This document shows, piece by piece, positions 8,729 to 17,411 of a stretch of 64,000 bases of DNA (within the stretch, counting starts at the first letter, position 1; each line of letters starts with the position of its first letter). The notes below the pieces were generated by a model. The model did not search any database. It was not told the origin of the DNA and was given only the letters and a program-made list of their open reading frames with translations. A program made the translations under genes and the position numbers. The stretch comes from Streptomyces paludis. Lineage in GTDB: Bacteria; Actinomycetota; Actinomycetes; Streptomycetales; Streptomycetaceae. The stretch covers positions 6,014,001 through 6,078,000 of the forward strand of contig NZ_CP031194.1 of assembly GCF_003344965.1 (NCBI RefSeq), in the 5' to 3' direction.

Positions 8729-8986
8729 TCAGAAAGTGGCCGGCGGCGGAGTGCCGTCGTCCTTGGGGGTGCCGTCATCCTTGTGGGCGAGCTTGCCCAG
8801 GGCACCCTTCGCCTTGTCCGTTCCGGTGCCGATCTTGTCGCTGTACTTGCCCTTGGTCTTCTCGTCGACCGTACGGGCGGCCTTGTCCAGCCCCTGTTCG
8901 ATCTTGCCCCCGTGCTGCTGCGCGAGGTCAGCGACCTTTTCCCGGGCCGGACCGATCTTGGCCTTCAGTGAATCCAGGAAGCCCAT
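8729..8986 (-). CDS. MT0933-like antitoxin family protein
   Basis: This 85-residue hydrophilic protein is rich in Lys, Ala, Gly and Asp and begins MGFLDSLKAKIGPAREK, typical of the family Pfam calls MT0933_antitox. It is probably helical for residues 2-65, with a charged tail containing a repeated KDDGTP. ATG 8986 is preferred over an upstream in-frame start at 9046 because a GGGAAGGT ribosome site lies just before it. No toxin-like partner gene adjoins it. The antitoxin name comes from the family only; no activity can be inferred. Confidence 0.75.
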   Translation of the reverse strand: MGFLDSLKAKIGPAREKVADLAQQHGGKIEQGLDKAARTVDEKTKGKYSDKIGTGTDKAKGALGKLAHKDDGTPKDDGTPPPATF

Positions 8987-9227
8987 GGGCCACCTTCCCT
9001 CGGAGGAAAACAACAGCCTACGTGTGGGTGAAGTCCGACAAAACACCCATATGTACTTCTGAGCGTACTCGCGGGACGGAAAGAGCGCGCTGTCACCGGC
9101 CGGCTGTCACCCTCCCGGCCTCCCGGAGCCTCGTCACCGGCGACGACCGCGACGTGCGCCCGGCGCGCATCCGACGCGCGCCCGGCGCGCGAAACGATGA
9201 GGCAGGAGGCCGCGAGTTTGCGAGACT

Positions 9228-10172
9228 GTGGCAGTGAGAAGCGCAGCTACCCCACCGCGGGTCATCGCCGTCGTCGGGCCCACCGCGGCCGGCAAATCAG
9301 ATCTGGGCGTTCACCTCGCCCGGCAACTCGGCGGTGAGGTCGTTAATGCCGACTCCATGCAGCTCTACCGGGGGATGGATATCGGGACCGCCAAGTTGAC
9401 GACCGAGGAGCGGGCCGGGGTGCCCCACCACCTCCTGGACATCTGGGAGGTCACCGAGGCCGCCAGCGTCGCGGAGTACCAGAAACGGGCACGCGCCGAG
9501 ATCGACCGGCTGCTCGCCGAGGGCCGTACCCCCGTCCTGGTGGGCGGGTCCGGGCTGTACGTACGCGGCGCCATCGACGCGCTCGACTTCCCCGGCACCG
9601 ACCCCGAGGTGCGCGCCCGGCTGGAGGCGGAGCTGACCCTGCGCGGCTCCGGCGCCCTGCACGCCCGGCTGTCCGCGGCGGACCCCCCGGCGGGCCGCGC
9701 GATCCTCCCCAGCAACGGCCGCCGGATCGTCCGCGCGCTGGAGGTGATCGAGATCACCGGCAAGCCCTTCACCGCCAATCTCCCCGGCCACGACGCGGTG
9801 TACGACACGGTGCAGATCGGTGTCGATGTCGCGCGCCCCGAACTGGACGAGCGGATCGCCCGCCGGGTCGACCGGATGTGGGACGAGGGACTGGTCGACG
9901 AAGTGCGCGCCCTGGAGGCGCGCGGGCTGCGTGAGGGCCGTACCGCCGCCCGCGCCCTCGGCTACCAGCAGGTACTGGCGGCGCTCGCCGGGGAGTGCAC
10001 CGACGAGGAGGCGCGCGCCGAGACCGTACGTGCCACCAAACGCTTCGCGCGCCGTCAGGATTCATGGTTTCGCCGGGACTCGCGGGTGCACTGGCTGGGT
10101 GGCGGAACCGAGCACCGGGAGGAACTCCCGGAGCGGGCGCTGGCGTTGGTCGAACGAGCGGTTACAGCCTGA
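9228..10172 (+). CDS. miaA: tRNA dimethylallyltransferase MiaA
   Basis: This 314-residue enzyme transfers a dimethylallyl group to A37 of tRNAs reading codons that begin with U, giving the substrate of MiaB. The P-loop GPTAAGKS is at residues 17-24. The motif NADSMQLYRGMDIGTAK follows at about 38-54. The C-terminal region has the ALGYQQ motif and Arg-rich segments that contact tRNA. The start is GTG 9228; a second GTG two codons on is possible. It lies between the antitoxin-like gene (divergent) and a small membrane protein gene. Confidence 0.95.
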   Translation: MAVRSAATPPRVIAVVGPTAAGKSDLGVHLARQLGGEVVNADSMQLYRGMDIGTAKLTTEERAGVPHHLLDIWEVTEAASVAEYQKRARAEIDRLLAEGRTPVLVGGSGLYVRGAIDALDFPGTDPEVRARLEAELTLRGSGALHARLSAADPPAGRAILPSNGRRIVRALEVIEITGKPFTANLPGHDAVYDTVQIGVDVARPELDERIARRVDRMWDEGLVDEVRALEARGLREGRTAARALGYQQVLAALAGECTDEEARAETVRATKRFARRQDSWFRRDSRVHWLGGGTEHREELPERALALVERAVTA

Positions 10173-10297
10173 TCACGTGATGGCATCGGGACGCTCAGGG
10201 CGTCCTTGCGGCGCTCCGCGGCGTGCCATCATCGAGCATCGGTCGACCATCGGGCATCGATCGAGCACTGGAGTCCGACTTGGGAGGGCGCGTGGCG

Positions 10298-10735
10298 ATG
10301 GAGGCCGGCCCTCGTGACAGAGAACCGACGGCACCGGGGACACCGGAAGCACCACCGGGGCTGAGCCCTGACGGGCCGGAAGAAGAGACCGTGACCCCCG
10401 AGGTCGAGGTCGAACTCCGGCCGCAGCGCCGGATGCGGATCTGGCAGCTCGCCCCGATCGTGGCACTGGCCGCCATGGGTTCGCTGATGTTCGCCTTCCC
10501 CCTCGCCTTCGGCACCGGGGACGGCGGCGCGGTCGTCGCCATGCTGGGGCTGCTCATCAGCTGCTGCGCGGCCGGCTGGGGCATGACGGCCGCCCGCCGG
10601 GTCGGCCACACCTGGCCGGGACTGCCGTCCCGGTCCTCCGGCGAGCGCCCCGACTGGCGCGTCATCGCGCTGTACGTGACCGTCGCCGCGGCCTTGGTGG
10701 CCCTCGCGGTCTGGCGCGTCGCCCGGCTGCGCTGA
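10298..10735 (+). CDS. small three-helix membrane protein, unknown function
   Basis: This protein of about 145 residues has an acidic, Pro-rich cytoplasmic N-terminus (1-45) and then three hydrophobic helices at about 50-72, 77-98 and 117-138. A strong GGAGGG ribosome site at 10283-10288 lies 9 nt before ATG 10298 and only 3 nt before GTG 10292, so ATG is preferred. It sits between miaA and dapF. I do not recognise a characterised family. Confidence 0.7.
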   Translation: MEAGPRDREPTAPGTPEAPPGLSPDGPEEETVTPEVEVELRPQRRMRIWQLAPIVALAAMGSLMFAFPLAFGTGDGGAVVAMLGLLISCCAAGWGMTAARRVGHTWPGLPSRSSGERPDWRVIALYVTVAAALVALAVWRVARLR

Positions 10736-10813
10736 GAGACCGGACGGGGCCGCTTCGCCCGGGCGCGCGCGGCGCCGCCCGGCGCCCGTACGGGCACTGT
10801 CGGTGGGTGCTCG

Positions 10814-10819
10814 TACGAT
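10814..10819 (+). promoter_or_regulatory. -10 box of a leaderless dapF promoter
   Basis: TACGAT ends 7 nt before GTG 10827 and supports that start over the upstream in-frame GTG 10803 and ATG 10818. Confidence 0.5.
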
Positions 10820-10826
10820 GGTTCCC

Positions 10827-11714
10827 GTGAGCACCTCGCAGACCGCGCCGATCGCCTTCCTCAAGGGTCACGGGACCGAGAACGACTTCGTGATCGTCCC
10901 CGACCCGGACAACGACCTCGACCTGCCCCCGCGCGCCGTGGCCGCCCTCTGCGACCGCAGGGCCGGTATCGGCGGTGACGGGCTGCTGCACGTCGTCCGC
11001 TCGGCGGCCCACCCCGAGGCACGCGCCGTGGCCGGCGAGGCGGAGTGGTTCATGGACTACCGGAACGCGGACGGCTCGGTCGCCGAGATGTGCGGCAACG
11101 GCGTCCGGGTCTTCGCCCGGTACCTCCGGCGGGCCGGCCATGTGACGGCGGGCGACCTCGCCGTCGCGACCCGCGGCGGGGTGAAGCGGGTGCACATCCC
11201 CAAGGACGAGGACGGCGACATCACCGTCCACATGGGGCGCGCGGCGCTCCCCGACACAGAGGTGACCGTCTCCGTCGGCGACCGCTCCTGGCCCGCCCGC
11301 AACGTCAACATGGGCAATCCGCACGCGGTCGCGTTCGTCGCGGACCTGGCGGACGCCGGAGACCTGCGCACCGAGCCGGCCGTCACCCCCGCCGCCGTCT
11401 ACCCCCACGGGGTGAACGCCGAATTCGTCGTGGACCGGGGCCCGCGCCATGTCGCCATGCGGGTCCACGAGCGCGGCTCGGGCGAGACCCGCTCCTGCGG
11501 TACGGGCGCCTGCGCCGTCGCCGTGGCCGCCGCCCGCAGGGACGGCACCGACCCCGCGGTGACCGGATCCCCCGTCACCTACACCGTCGACCTCCCCGGC
11601 GGACGGCTCGTCATCACCGAACACCCGGACGGTTCCGTCGAGATGACCGGCCCGGCCATCATCGTCGCCGAAGGACACTTCGACCCGGCCCGGCTCGAAA
11701 CGGCCTTCGCATAG
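10827..11714 (+). CDS. dapF: diaminopimelate epimerase DapF
   Basis: This 295-residue enzyme interconverts LL- and meso-diaminopimelate for lysine and peptidoglycan synthesis. Both catalytic cysteines are visible: Cys89 in AEMCGNG and Cys224 in TRSCGTGAC, one from each half of the pseudo-symmetric fold. The N-terminal KGHGTENDF motif binds substrate. GTG 10827 fits family length and lies 7 nt after a -10-like TACGAT, suggesting a leaderless transcript. It stands alone between a small membrane protein gene and the RSH gene. Confidence 0.95.
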   Translation: MSTSQTAPIAFLKGHGTENDFVIVPDPDNDLDLPPRAVAALCDRRAGIGGDGLLHVVRSAAHPEARAVAGEAEWFMDYRNADGSVAEMCGNGVRVFARYLRRAGHVTAGDLAVATRGGVKRVHIPKDEDGDITVHMGRAALPDTEVTVSVGDRSWPARNVNMGNPHAVAFVADLADAGDLRTEPAVTPAAVYPHGVNAEFVVDRGPRHVAMRVHERGSGETRSCGTGACAVAVAAARRDGTDPAVTGSPVTYTVDLPGGRLVITEHPDGSVEMTGPAIIVAEGHFDPARLETAFA

Positions 11715-11783
11715 CGCCTCGCTCGAATGGGTGATCCGTTTCACGCCGGGCGAGAGCGGTACGTCCGGGCGCGGCGGGGTCGA

Positions 11784-11789
11784 TAGCAT
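11784..11789 (+). promoter_or_regulatory. candidate -10 box for the RSH gene
   Basis: TAGCAT lies 65 nt before ATG 11855; it would give a leader of about 60 nt. No convincing -35 element was seen. Confidence 0.35.
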
Positions 11790-11854
11790 CAAGCACCGGC
11801 CCGGAGGGCGTTCCCGCTCATCCACCGCCGGTCGATGCTGCCGGAGGCGCCCCC

Positions 11855-13930
11855 ATGAGTGCAGAGGCCACCACCCCTGGTGCCCACAGCCGTCGACGCG
11901 GCCTTCCCAGGATCGACCTCCGCAGACTGGGCCGGGCCGCACTGCTCGGCCCGCCCTCCCGGGACCGGCTGCCGGACGCCATGGGCCATGTCGCCGACGC
12001 CCACCGCGCGCACCACCCGGACGCCGACCTCACCGTGCTGCGCCGGGCGTACGTCCTCGCGGAGGCGTCGCACCGGGGGCAGTTCCGCAAGAGCGGCGAG
12101 CCGTACATCACGCACCCGCTCGCCGTGACCCTGATCCTCGCCGAACTGGGCGCCGAGACCACGACCCTGACGGCCTCTCTCCTCCACGACACCGTGGAGG
12201 ACACGGAGGTGACGCTCGACCAGGTCCGGACGGAGTTCGGCGCCGAGGTCTGCTATCTGGTCGACGGTGTGACCAAACTGGAGAAGGTCGACTACGGCGC
12301 CGCGGCCGAGCCCGAGACCTTCCGGAAGATGCTCGTCGCCACCGGCAACGATGTCCGGGTCATGTCCATCAAACTCGCGGACCGGCTGCACAACATGCGC
12401 ACCCTCGGTGTGATGCGTCCCGAGAAACAGGTCCGCATCGCCAAGGTCACCCGCGATGTCCTGATCCCGCTCGCCGAACGCCTCGGCGTCCAGGCGCTCA
12501 AGACCGAGCTGGAGGATCTCGTCTTCGCGATCCTCCACCCCGAGGAGTACGCGCACACCCGCGCCCTCATCGCGGACAACGCCACCGCCGGAGACGCCCT
12601 CGCGGCCATCTCCGAGGACGTCAGGCGCGTGCTGCGCGAGGCGGGCATCGCGGCGGAAGTACTGGTCCGGCCGCGGCACTTCGTCTCCGTGCACCGGTCA
12701 GGACGCAAACGCGGCGAACTGCGCGGCACCGACTTCGGCCGGCTGCTGGTGCTCGTCGCGGAGGACGCCGACTGCTACGCCGTCCTCGGTGAGCTGCACA
12801 CCTGCTTCACCCCGGTGATCTCCGAGTTCAAGGACTTCATCGCCGCGCCCAAGTTCAACCTGTACCAGTCGCTGCACACGGCTGTCGCGGGCCCCGACGG
12901 CGCCGTCGCCGAAGTCCTCATCCGTACGCACCAGATGCACAAGGTCGCCGAGGCCGGTGTGGTGGCGCTCGGCAATCCGTACGCCTCCGCCGACGGCGCC
13001 GAGCCGCAGGACGGCGAACGCGCGGACCCCACCCGGCCGGGATGGCTCTCCCGCCTCCTGGAGTGGCAGCAGTCCGCCACCGACCCCGACACCTTCTGGA
13101 CCACACTGCGGGCGGATCTGGCCCAGGACACCGAGATCACCGTCTTCCGCGCCGAGGGCGGCATGCTCGGGCTGCCCGTCGGAGCCAGCTGCGTGGACGC
13201 CGCGTACGCGCAGCACGGCGAGACCGCGCACGGCTGTGTCGGCGCGCGCGTCAACGGCCGGCTGGCGCCCCTGAGCACCGTCCTGCGGGACGGCGACACC
13301 GTCCAGCTCCTGCTGGACCGGGACACCGCCTCGGGGCCCTCGCCCGAGTGGCTCGACCACGCCCGTACCCCCGCCGCGCGGATCGCGATCACCGGCTGGC
13401 TCGCCGCGCACCCGGCGAGCGAGGGCCTGCCCGCCGCCGCGCCCCGTACGCCCGTCCCGGTCAGCGCCGACCGGCGGGCCGGCGCCAACGCGGTGGTGGA
13501 CCTGCCGGGGGCGACCGTACGGCTGGCCGGGTGCTGTACCCCCGTACCGCCCGACGCGGTCACCGGCTTCTCCGTACGCGGCGGGGTGGTCACCGTCCAC
13601 CGGCGCGAGTGCCGCGCCGTGGCGCGGATGCGCGCCCTCGACCGCACCCCGCTCGCGGTGAGCTGGGGCGACGAGCCGGAGTGCCGGGTCACGCTGTACG
13701 CCGAGTCCTTCGGCCGGCCCCGGCTGCTCGCCGACCTCACCGAGGCCATCGCGACGGCGGGCGCCGCCATCGTCGCGGCCACCGTGGAGCCGCCCAGCGA
13801 GCAGCGCGTACGGCACACGTACACGCTCGAACTCCCCGACGCGGCCGGGCTGCCCGGCCTGATGCGGGCGATGCGCGATGTGCCGGGTGTGTACGACGTG
13901 AGCCGCGCCCAGCATCCGGCGACCGCCTGA
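11855..13930 (+). CDS. rshA: RelA/SpoT-homologue (p)ppGpp hydrolase/synthetase (RshA-like)
   Basis: This 691-residue protein has the long RSH layout: HD hydrolase domain (about 45-205), synthetase domain (about 255-360), TGS (about 425-490) and C-terminal ACT (about 615-688). The hydrolase metal site looks complete: His87, His111-Asp112 in LLHDTVEDT, and Asp near 178 in KLADRLHN. The synthetase keeps its Asp, Tyr (YQSLHT) and Glu, but RPKH is RPRH, HTTV is HTAV and QIRT is LIRT. A second RSH in Streptomyces is called rshA, and the context matches. A GGAGG site lies 7 nt before the ATG. Hydrolase function is likely; synthetase strength is uncertain. Confidence 0.88.
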   Translation: MSAEATTPGAHSRRRGLPRIDLRRLGRAALLGPPSRDRLPDAMGHVADAHRAHHPDADLTVLRRAYVLAEASHRGQFRKSGEPYITHPLAVTLILAELGAETTTLTASLLHDTVEDTEVTLDQVRTEFGAEVCYLVDGVTKLEKVDYGAAAEPETFRKMLVATGNDVRVMSIKLADRLHNMRTLGVMRPEKQVRIAKVTRDVLIPLAERLGVQALKTELEDLVFAILHPEEYAHTRALIADNATAGDALAAISEDVRRVLREAGIAAEVLVRPRHFVSVHRSGRKRGELRGTDFGRLLVLVAEDADCYAVLGELHTCFTPVISEFKDFIAAPKFNLYQSLHTAVAGPDGAVAEVLIRTHQMHKVAEAGVVALGNPYASADGAEPQDGERADPTRPGWLSRLLEWQQSATDPDTFWTTLRADLAQDTEITVFRAEGGMLGLPVGASCVDAAYAQHGETAHGCVGARVNGRLAPLSTVLRDGDTVQLLLDRDTASGPSPEWLDHARTPAARIAITGWLAAHPASEGLPAAAPRTPVPVSADRRAGANAVVDLPGATVRLAGCCTPVPPDAVTGFSVRGGVVTVHRRECRAVARMRALDRTPLAVSWGDEPECRVTLYAESFGRPRLLADLTEAIATAGAAIVAATVEPPSEQRVRHTYTLELPDAAGLPGLMRAMRDVPGVYDVSRAQHPATA

Positions 13931-14106
13931 GCGGGCGGGGCGGGACTGGGCCGGGCCGGTGCGCGGTGCCGCTGGGGCGCCGGTGGCGTTCGTCAACCGC
14001 GCGCACCCCGGCATCCGGCGGCGGGCACGGCGCTGACCTGCCCCTTTCGGGTGTGCGCGGCGCGCGCCGTCGCGATGTGCCCGGCGGGCGCTGGTAGCGA
14101 TGGCAC

Positions 14107-15564
14107 ATGCTGCTCACCTCCCGCCGGCCGCGTGCCGTCCTGCTGGCCGTCGCCTCGGCCACTCTGGTCGCCGCGACCCTGCCTCCGCCCGGGCCGCTCG
14201 GCATCGGCGATCCGCTCTTCCCCTACCTGGGCAACCCCGGCTACGACGTCCTCACGTACGACCTCGACTTCACCTACGGCGGCGACAACACCAAGCCGCT
14301 GGACGCCATCACCAAGATCGACGCCCGGGCCACCGAGCGCCTGGACCGGATCAATCTCGACTTCACCCACGGGGAGGTCCGCTCGGTCGAGGTCAACGGC
14401 TCAGCGGCGGAGTTCGTCACGGCCGAGGAGGACCTCGTGGTCACTCCGGCGAGGCCCGTCGGCACCGGCGCGCGGATCCGGATCACCGTCCACCACACCA
14501 GCGACCCGAGCGGCCCGGGCGGGGGCTGGCTGCGGACCGCCGACGGACTGGCGATGGCCAATCAGGCGGACGCCGCCCACCGGGTCTTCCCGGGCAACGA
14601 CCACCCCGCCGACAAGGCGTACTTCACCTTCCGCGTCACCGCCCCGGCCGGACTCACCGTCGTCGCCAACGGTCTTCCCGAAGGGAAGACGCGGAAGGGC
14701 GCGAACACCACCTGGGTCTACCGCACCAGCCACCCCATGGCCACGGAGCTGGCCCAGGTCTCCATCGGCGACTCGGCCGTGATCCACCGCGAAGGACCGG
14801 ACGGACTGCCCGTACGGGACGTGGTGCCGGCGGCCGACCGCGAGCTGCTGGAGCCCTGGCTGCGCAAGACCCCGGACCAGCTGCGCTGGATGGAGCGGCA
14901 GGTGGGCCCGTACCCCTTCGAGACCTACGGCGTGCTGATCGCCGGCGCCGACACCGGGTTCGAGCTGGAGACCCAGACGCTCTCGCTCTTCGAACGCGCC
15001 CTGTTCACCCGCCCCGAGTACCCGGAGTGGTACGTCGACGCGGTCATGGTCCACGAGCTGGCCCACCAGTGGTTCGGCAACAGCGTCTCGCCGCACCGGT
15101 GGTCCGATCTCTGGCTCAACGAGGGCCACGCCACCTGGTACGAGGCGCGGTACGCGGCGGAGCACGCCGGAAAGCCGCTGGCCGACCGGATGCGCAGCGC
15201 CTACACCCGCTCCGACGGATGGCGCGCGGCCGGCGGGCCCCCGGCGGCCCCCGAGCCGCCGACCGCGGGCCGGCAGATCAGCCTCTTCCGGCCGGTGGTG
15301 TACGACGGCAGCGCCCTGATCCTCTACGCCCTGCGGCAGGAGATCGGCGACGCCGCCTTCCAGCGGCTGGAGCGCGACTGGGTCCGGGACCACCGGGACG
15401 CCACGGCGACCACGGCGGACTTTGTCGCGCTGGCCTCCGAGGCCGCCGGACGCGATCTCCGGGACTTCCTCGGGCCGTGGCTGTACGGGAAGAAGACCCC
15501 GCCGATGCCCGGCCACCCGGACTGGCGCAGCACGCCGCCCGCCGAGCGGACGGTCGCGCGGTGA
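14107..15564 (+). CDS. secreted M1-family zinc metallopeptidase
   Basis: This 485-residue protein has a Sec-type signal (residues 1-25), then an N-terminal beta domain and the M1 catalytic domain. The zinc site is complete: His316-Glu317-Leu-Ala-His320 and Glu339 in LNEGHATW, 19 residues on. The canonical GAMEN exopeptidase motif is absent; the equivalent segment reads GADTGFELETQT, so aminopeptidase specificity may differ. At 485 residues it lacks the large C-terminal domain of PepN-type enzymes. A TAGCGA box just before the ATG may serve a leaderless mRNA. It lies between the RSH gene and hflX. Confidence 0.88.
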   Translation: MLLTSRRPRAVLLAVASATLVAATLPPPGPLGIGDPLFPYLGNPGYDVLTYDLDFTYGGDNTKPLDAITKIDARATERLDRINLDFTHGEVRSVEVNGSAAEFVTAEEDLVVTPARPVGTGARIRITVHHTSDPSGPGGGWLRTADGLAMANQADAAHRVFPGNDHPADKAYFTFRVTAPAGLTVVANGLPEGKTRKGANTTWVYRTSHPMATELAQVSIGDSAVIHREGPDGLPVRDVVPAADRELLEPWLRKTPDQLRWMERQVGPYPFETYGVLIAGADTGFELETQTLSLFERALFTRPEYPEWYVDAVMVHELAHQWFGNSVSPHRWSDLWLNEGHATWYEARYAAEHAGKPLADRMRSAYTRSDGWRAAGGPPAAPEPPTAGRQISLFRPVVYDGSALILYALRQEIGDAAFQRLERDWVRDHRDATATTADFVALASEAAGRDLRDFLGPWLYGKKTPPMPGHPDWRSTPPAERTVAR

Positions 15565-15755
15565 CGGGAACGGGTCGCGTGGTGTGCGGGCGTGCGGTGA
15601 CGGGTACGCCGCCTGTTCTCAGGGGGAAACCCGGGTGACGGCGGAGCCGGAATCGTGCCACCATCGACGAGTCGGCGAGGCGGCCGGGAATCATTCCCGA
15701 TCGTCACGCGTTGTGACGGGTGTACCGGACTTCTCTCTTTCGACGTAAGGATCCA

Positions 15756-17246
15756 ATGACCTCCTCTTCATCCCCTTCCCAGGCCGCGCAGAACCCCGCG
15801 GACGCTCGCACGGACAGCCTTCGGGCCGATGCCCTGATGGAAGAGGACGTCGCCTGGAGCCACGAGATCGACGGAGAGCGGGACGGCGATCAGCTCGACC
15901 GCTCCGACCGTGCCGCACTGCGCCGCGTGGCGGGCCTCTCCACCGAGCTGGAGGACGTCACCGAGGTCGAGTACCGGCAGCTCCGTCTGGAGCGCGTGGT
16001 CCTCGTCGGCGTCTGGACCTCCGGGACCGTGCAGGACGCGGAGAACTCCCTCGCCGAGCTGGCGGCGCTCGCCGAGACCGCGGGCGCCATGGTGCTCGAC
16101 GGAGTCGTGCAGCGGCGCGACAAGCCCGACCCGGCCACCTACATCGGCTCCGGCAAGGCGCAGGAGCTGGCGGAGCTGGTGCTGGAGAGCGGCGCGGACA
16201 CGGTGGTCTGCGACGGCGAGCTGAGCCCCGGCCAGCTGATCCACCTTGAGGACGTCGTCAAGGTCAAGGTGGTCGACCGTACGGCCCTGATCCTCGACAT
16301 CTTCGCCCAGCACGCCAAGTCCCGTGAGGGCAAGGCGCAGGTCGCGCTGGCCCAGATGCAGTACATGCTGCCGAGGCTGCGCGGCTGGGGCCAGTCGCTC
16401 TCCCGGCAGATGGGTGGCGGCGGCGGTGGCGGTATGGCCACCCGCGGCCCCGGTGAGACCAAGATCGAGACGGACCGGCGACGGATCCGCGAGAAGATGG
16501 CGAAGATGCGCCGGGAGATCGCGGAGATGAAGACCGGCCGCGAGATCAAGCGGCAGGAGCGCCGGCGCAACAAGGTGCCGTCGGTCGCGATCGCCGGATA
16601 CACCAACGCGGGCAAGTCATCCCTGCTCAACCGGCTGACCGGCGCGGGCGTCCTGGTGGAGAACGCGCTGTTCGCCACCCTCGACCCGACCGTGCGTCGG
16701 GCCGAGACCCCCAGCGGCCGGATCTACACCCTGGCGGACACGGTCGGCTTTGTCCGTCATCTGCCGCACCACCTGGTCGAGGCGTTCCGCTCCACGATGG
16801 AGGAGGTCGGTGACTCCGATCTCATCGTGCATGTGGTGGACGGCTCGCACCCCGTGCCGGAGGAGCAGCTGGCCGCCGTGCGCGAGGTGATCCGCGAGGT
16901 GGGCGCGGTCGACGTGCGCGAGATCGTGGTCATCAACAAGGCGGACGCCGCCGATCCGCTGGTCCTCCAGCGGCTGCTGCGCGCGGAGCGGTACGCGATC
17001 GCGGTCTCGGCGCGTACGGGCCAGGGCATCGCCGAGCTGCTCGCGCTGATCGACGAGGAGCTGCCGCGCCCCGAGGTCGAGGTCGAGGTGCTCCTGCCGT
17101 ACACGCACGGCGGGCTGGTCTCGCGGGTGCACGCCGAGGGCGAGGTGCTCTCGGAGGACCACACCCCGGAGGGCACGGTGCTCAAGGCGCGGGTCCACGA
17201 GGAGCTGGCCGCCGCGCTGGCCCCGTATGTGCCGGTGGCCGGCTGA
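15756..17246 (+). CDS. hflX: ribosome-associated GTPase HflX
   Basis: This 496-residue GTPase splits or rescues stalled ribosomes. The N-terminal HflX domain ends with a glycine-rich loop and RGPGETKIETDRR. The G domain has P-loop GYTNAGKS (281-288), G3 DTVGF and G4 NKAD. An acidic N-terminal extension of about 60 residues precedes the HflX domain, as in other actinomycetes. ATG 15756 is preferred over a start 12 codons upstream because AAGGA lies just before it. A 50-nt palindromic terminator follows. Confidence 0.95.
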   Translation: MTSSSSPSQAAQNPADARTDSLRADALMEEDVAWSHEIDGERDGDQLDRSDRAALRRVAGLSTELEDVTEVEYRQLRLERVVLVGVWTSGTVQDAENSLAELAALAETAGAMVLDGVVQRRDKPDPATYIGSGKAQELAELVLESGADTVVCDGELSPGQLIHLEDVVKVKVVDRTALILDIFAQHAKSREGKAQVALAQMQYMLPRLRGWGQSLSRQMGGGGGGGMATRGPGETKIETDRRRIREKMAKMRREIAEMKTGREIKRQERRRNKVPSVAIAGYTNAGKSSLLNRLTGAGVLVENALFATLDPTVRRAETPSGRIYTLADTVGFVRHLPHHLVEAFRSTMEEVGDSDLIVHVVDGSHPVPEEQLAAVREVIREVGAVDVREIVVINKADAADPLVLQRLLRAERYAIAVSARTGQGIAELLALIDEELPRPEVEVEVLLPYTHGGLVSRVHAEGEVLSEDHTPEGTVLKARVHEELAAALAPYVPVAG

Positions 17247-17308
17247 CACCGGTCGCGCTCCAGCGGTTCGTTCGCGTCCCGGTAGGTTCGCGCGTACGGA
17301 ACGGAAGA

Positions 17309-17358
17309 ACGGCGAAGGCCCGCCCCCCCCTCGCGAGGGGGGGGCGGGCCTTCGCCGT
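17309..17358. terminator. bidirectional terminator, hflX / lipoprotein protease
   Basis: A perfect inverted repeat of 50 nt (25-bp arms meeting at 17333/17334, including eight consecutive C and eight G) lies between two convergent genes. The effective loop is about TCGCGA. It should stop transcription from both sides. Confidence 0.92.
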
Positions 17359-17411
17359 GCCGGTCTCCGGTCTCCGCCACGCCGCCCGTGCGGGACGGCG
17401 TGGCGTGCGTG

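Noticed and set aside
10171..10184. TGATCACGTGATG resembling a parS site.
   Set aside because: Streptomyces parS is GTTTCACGTGAAAC; only the central ATCACGTGAT-like core matches, far from a ParB consensus.
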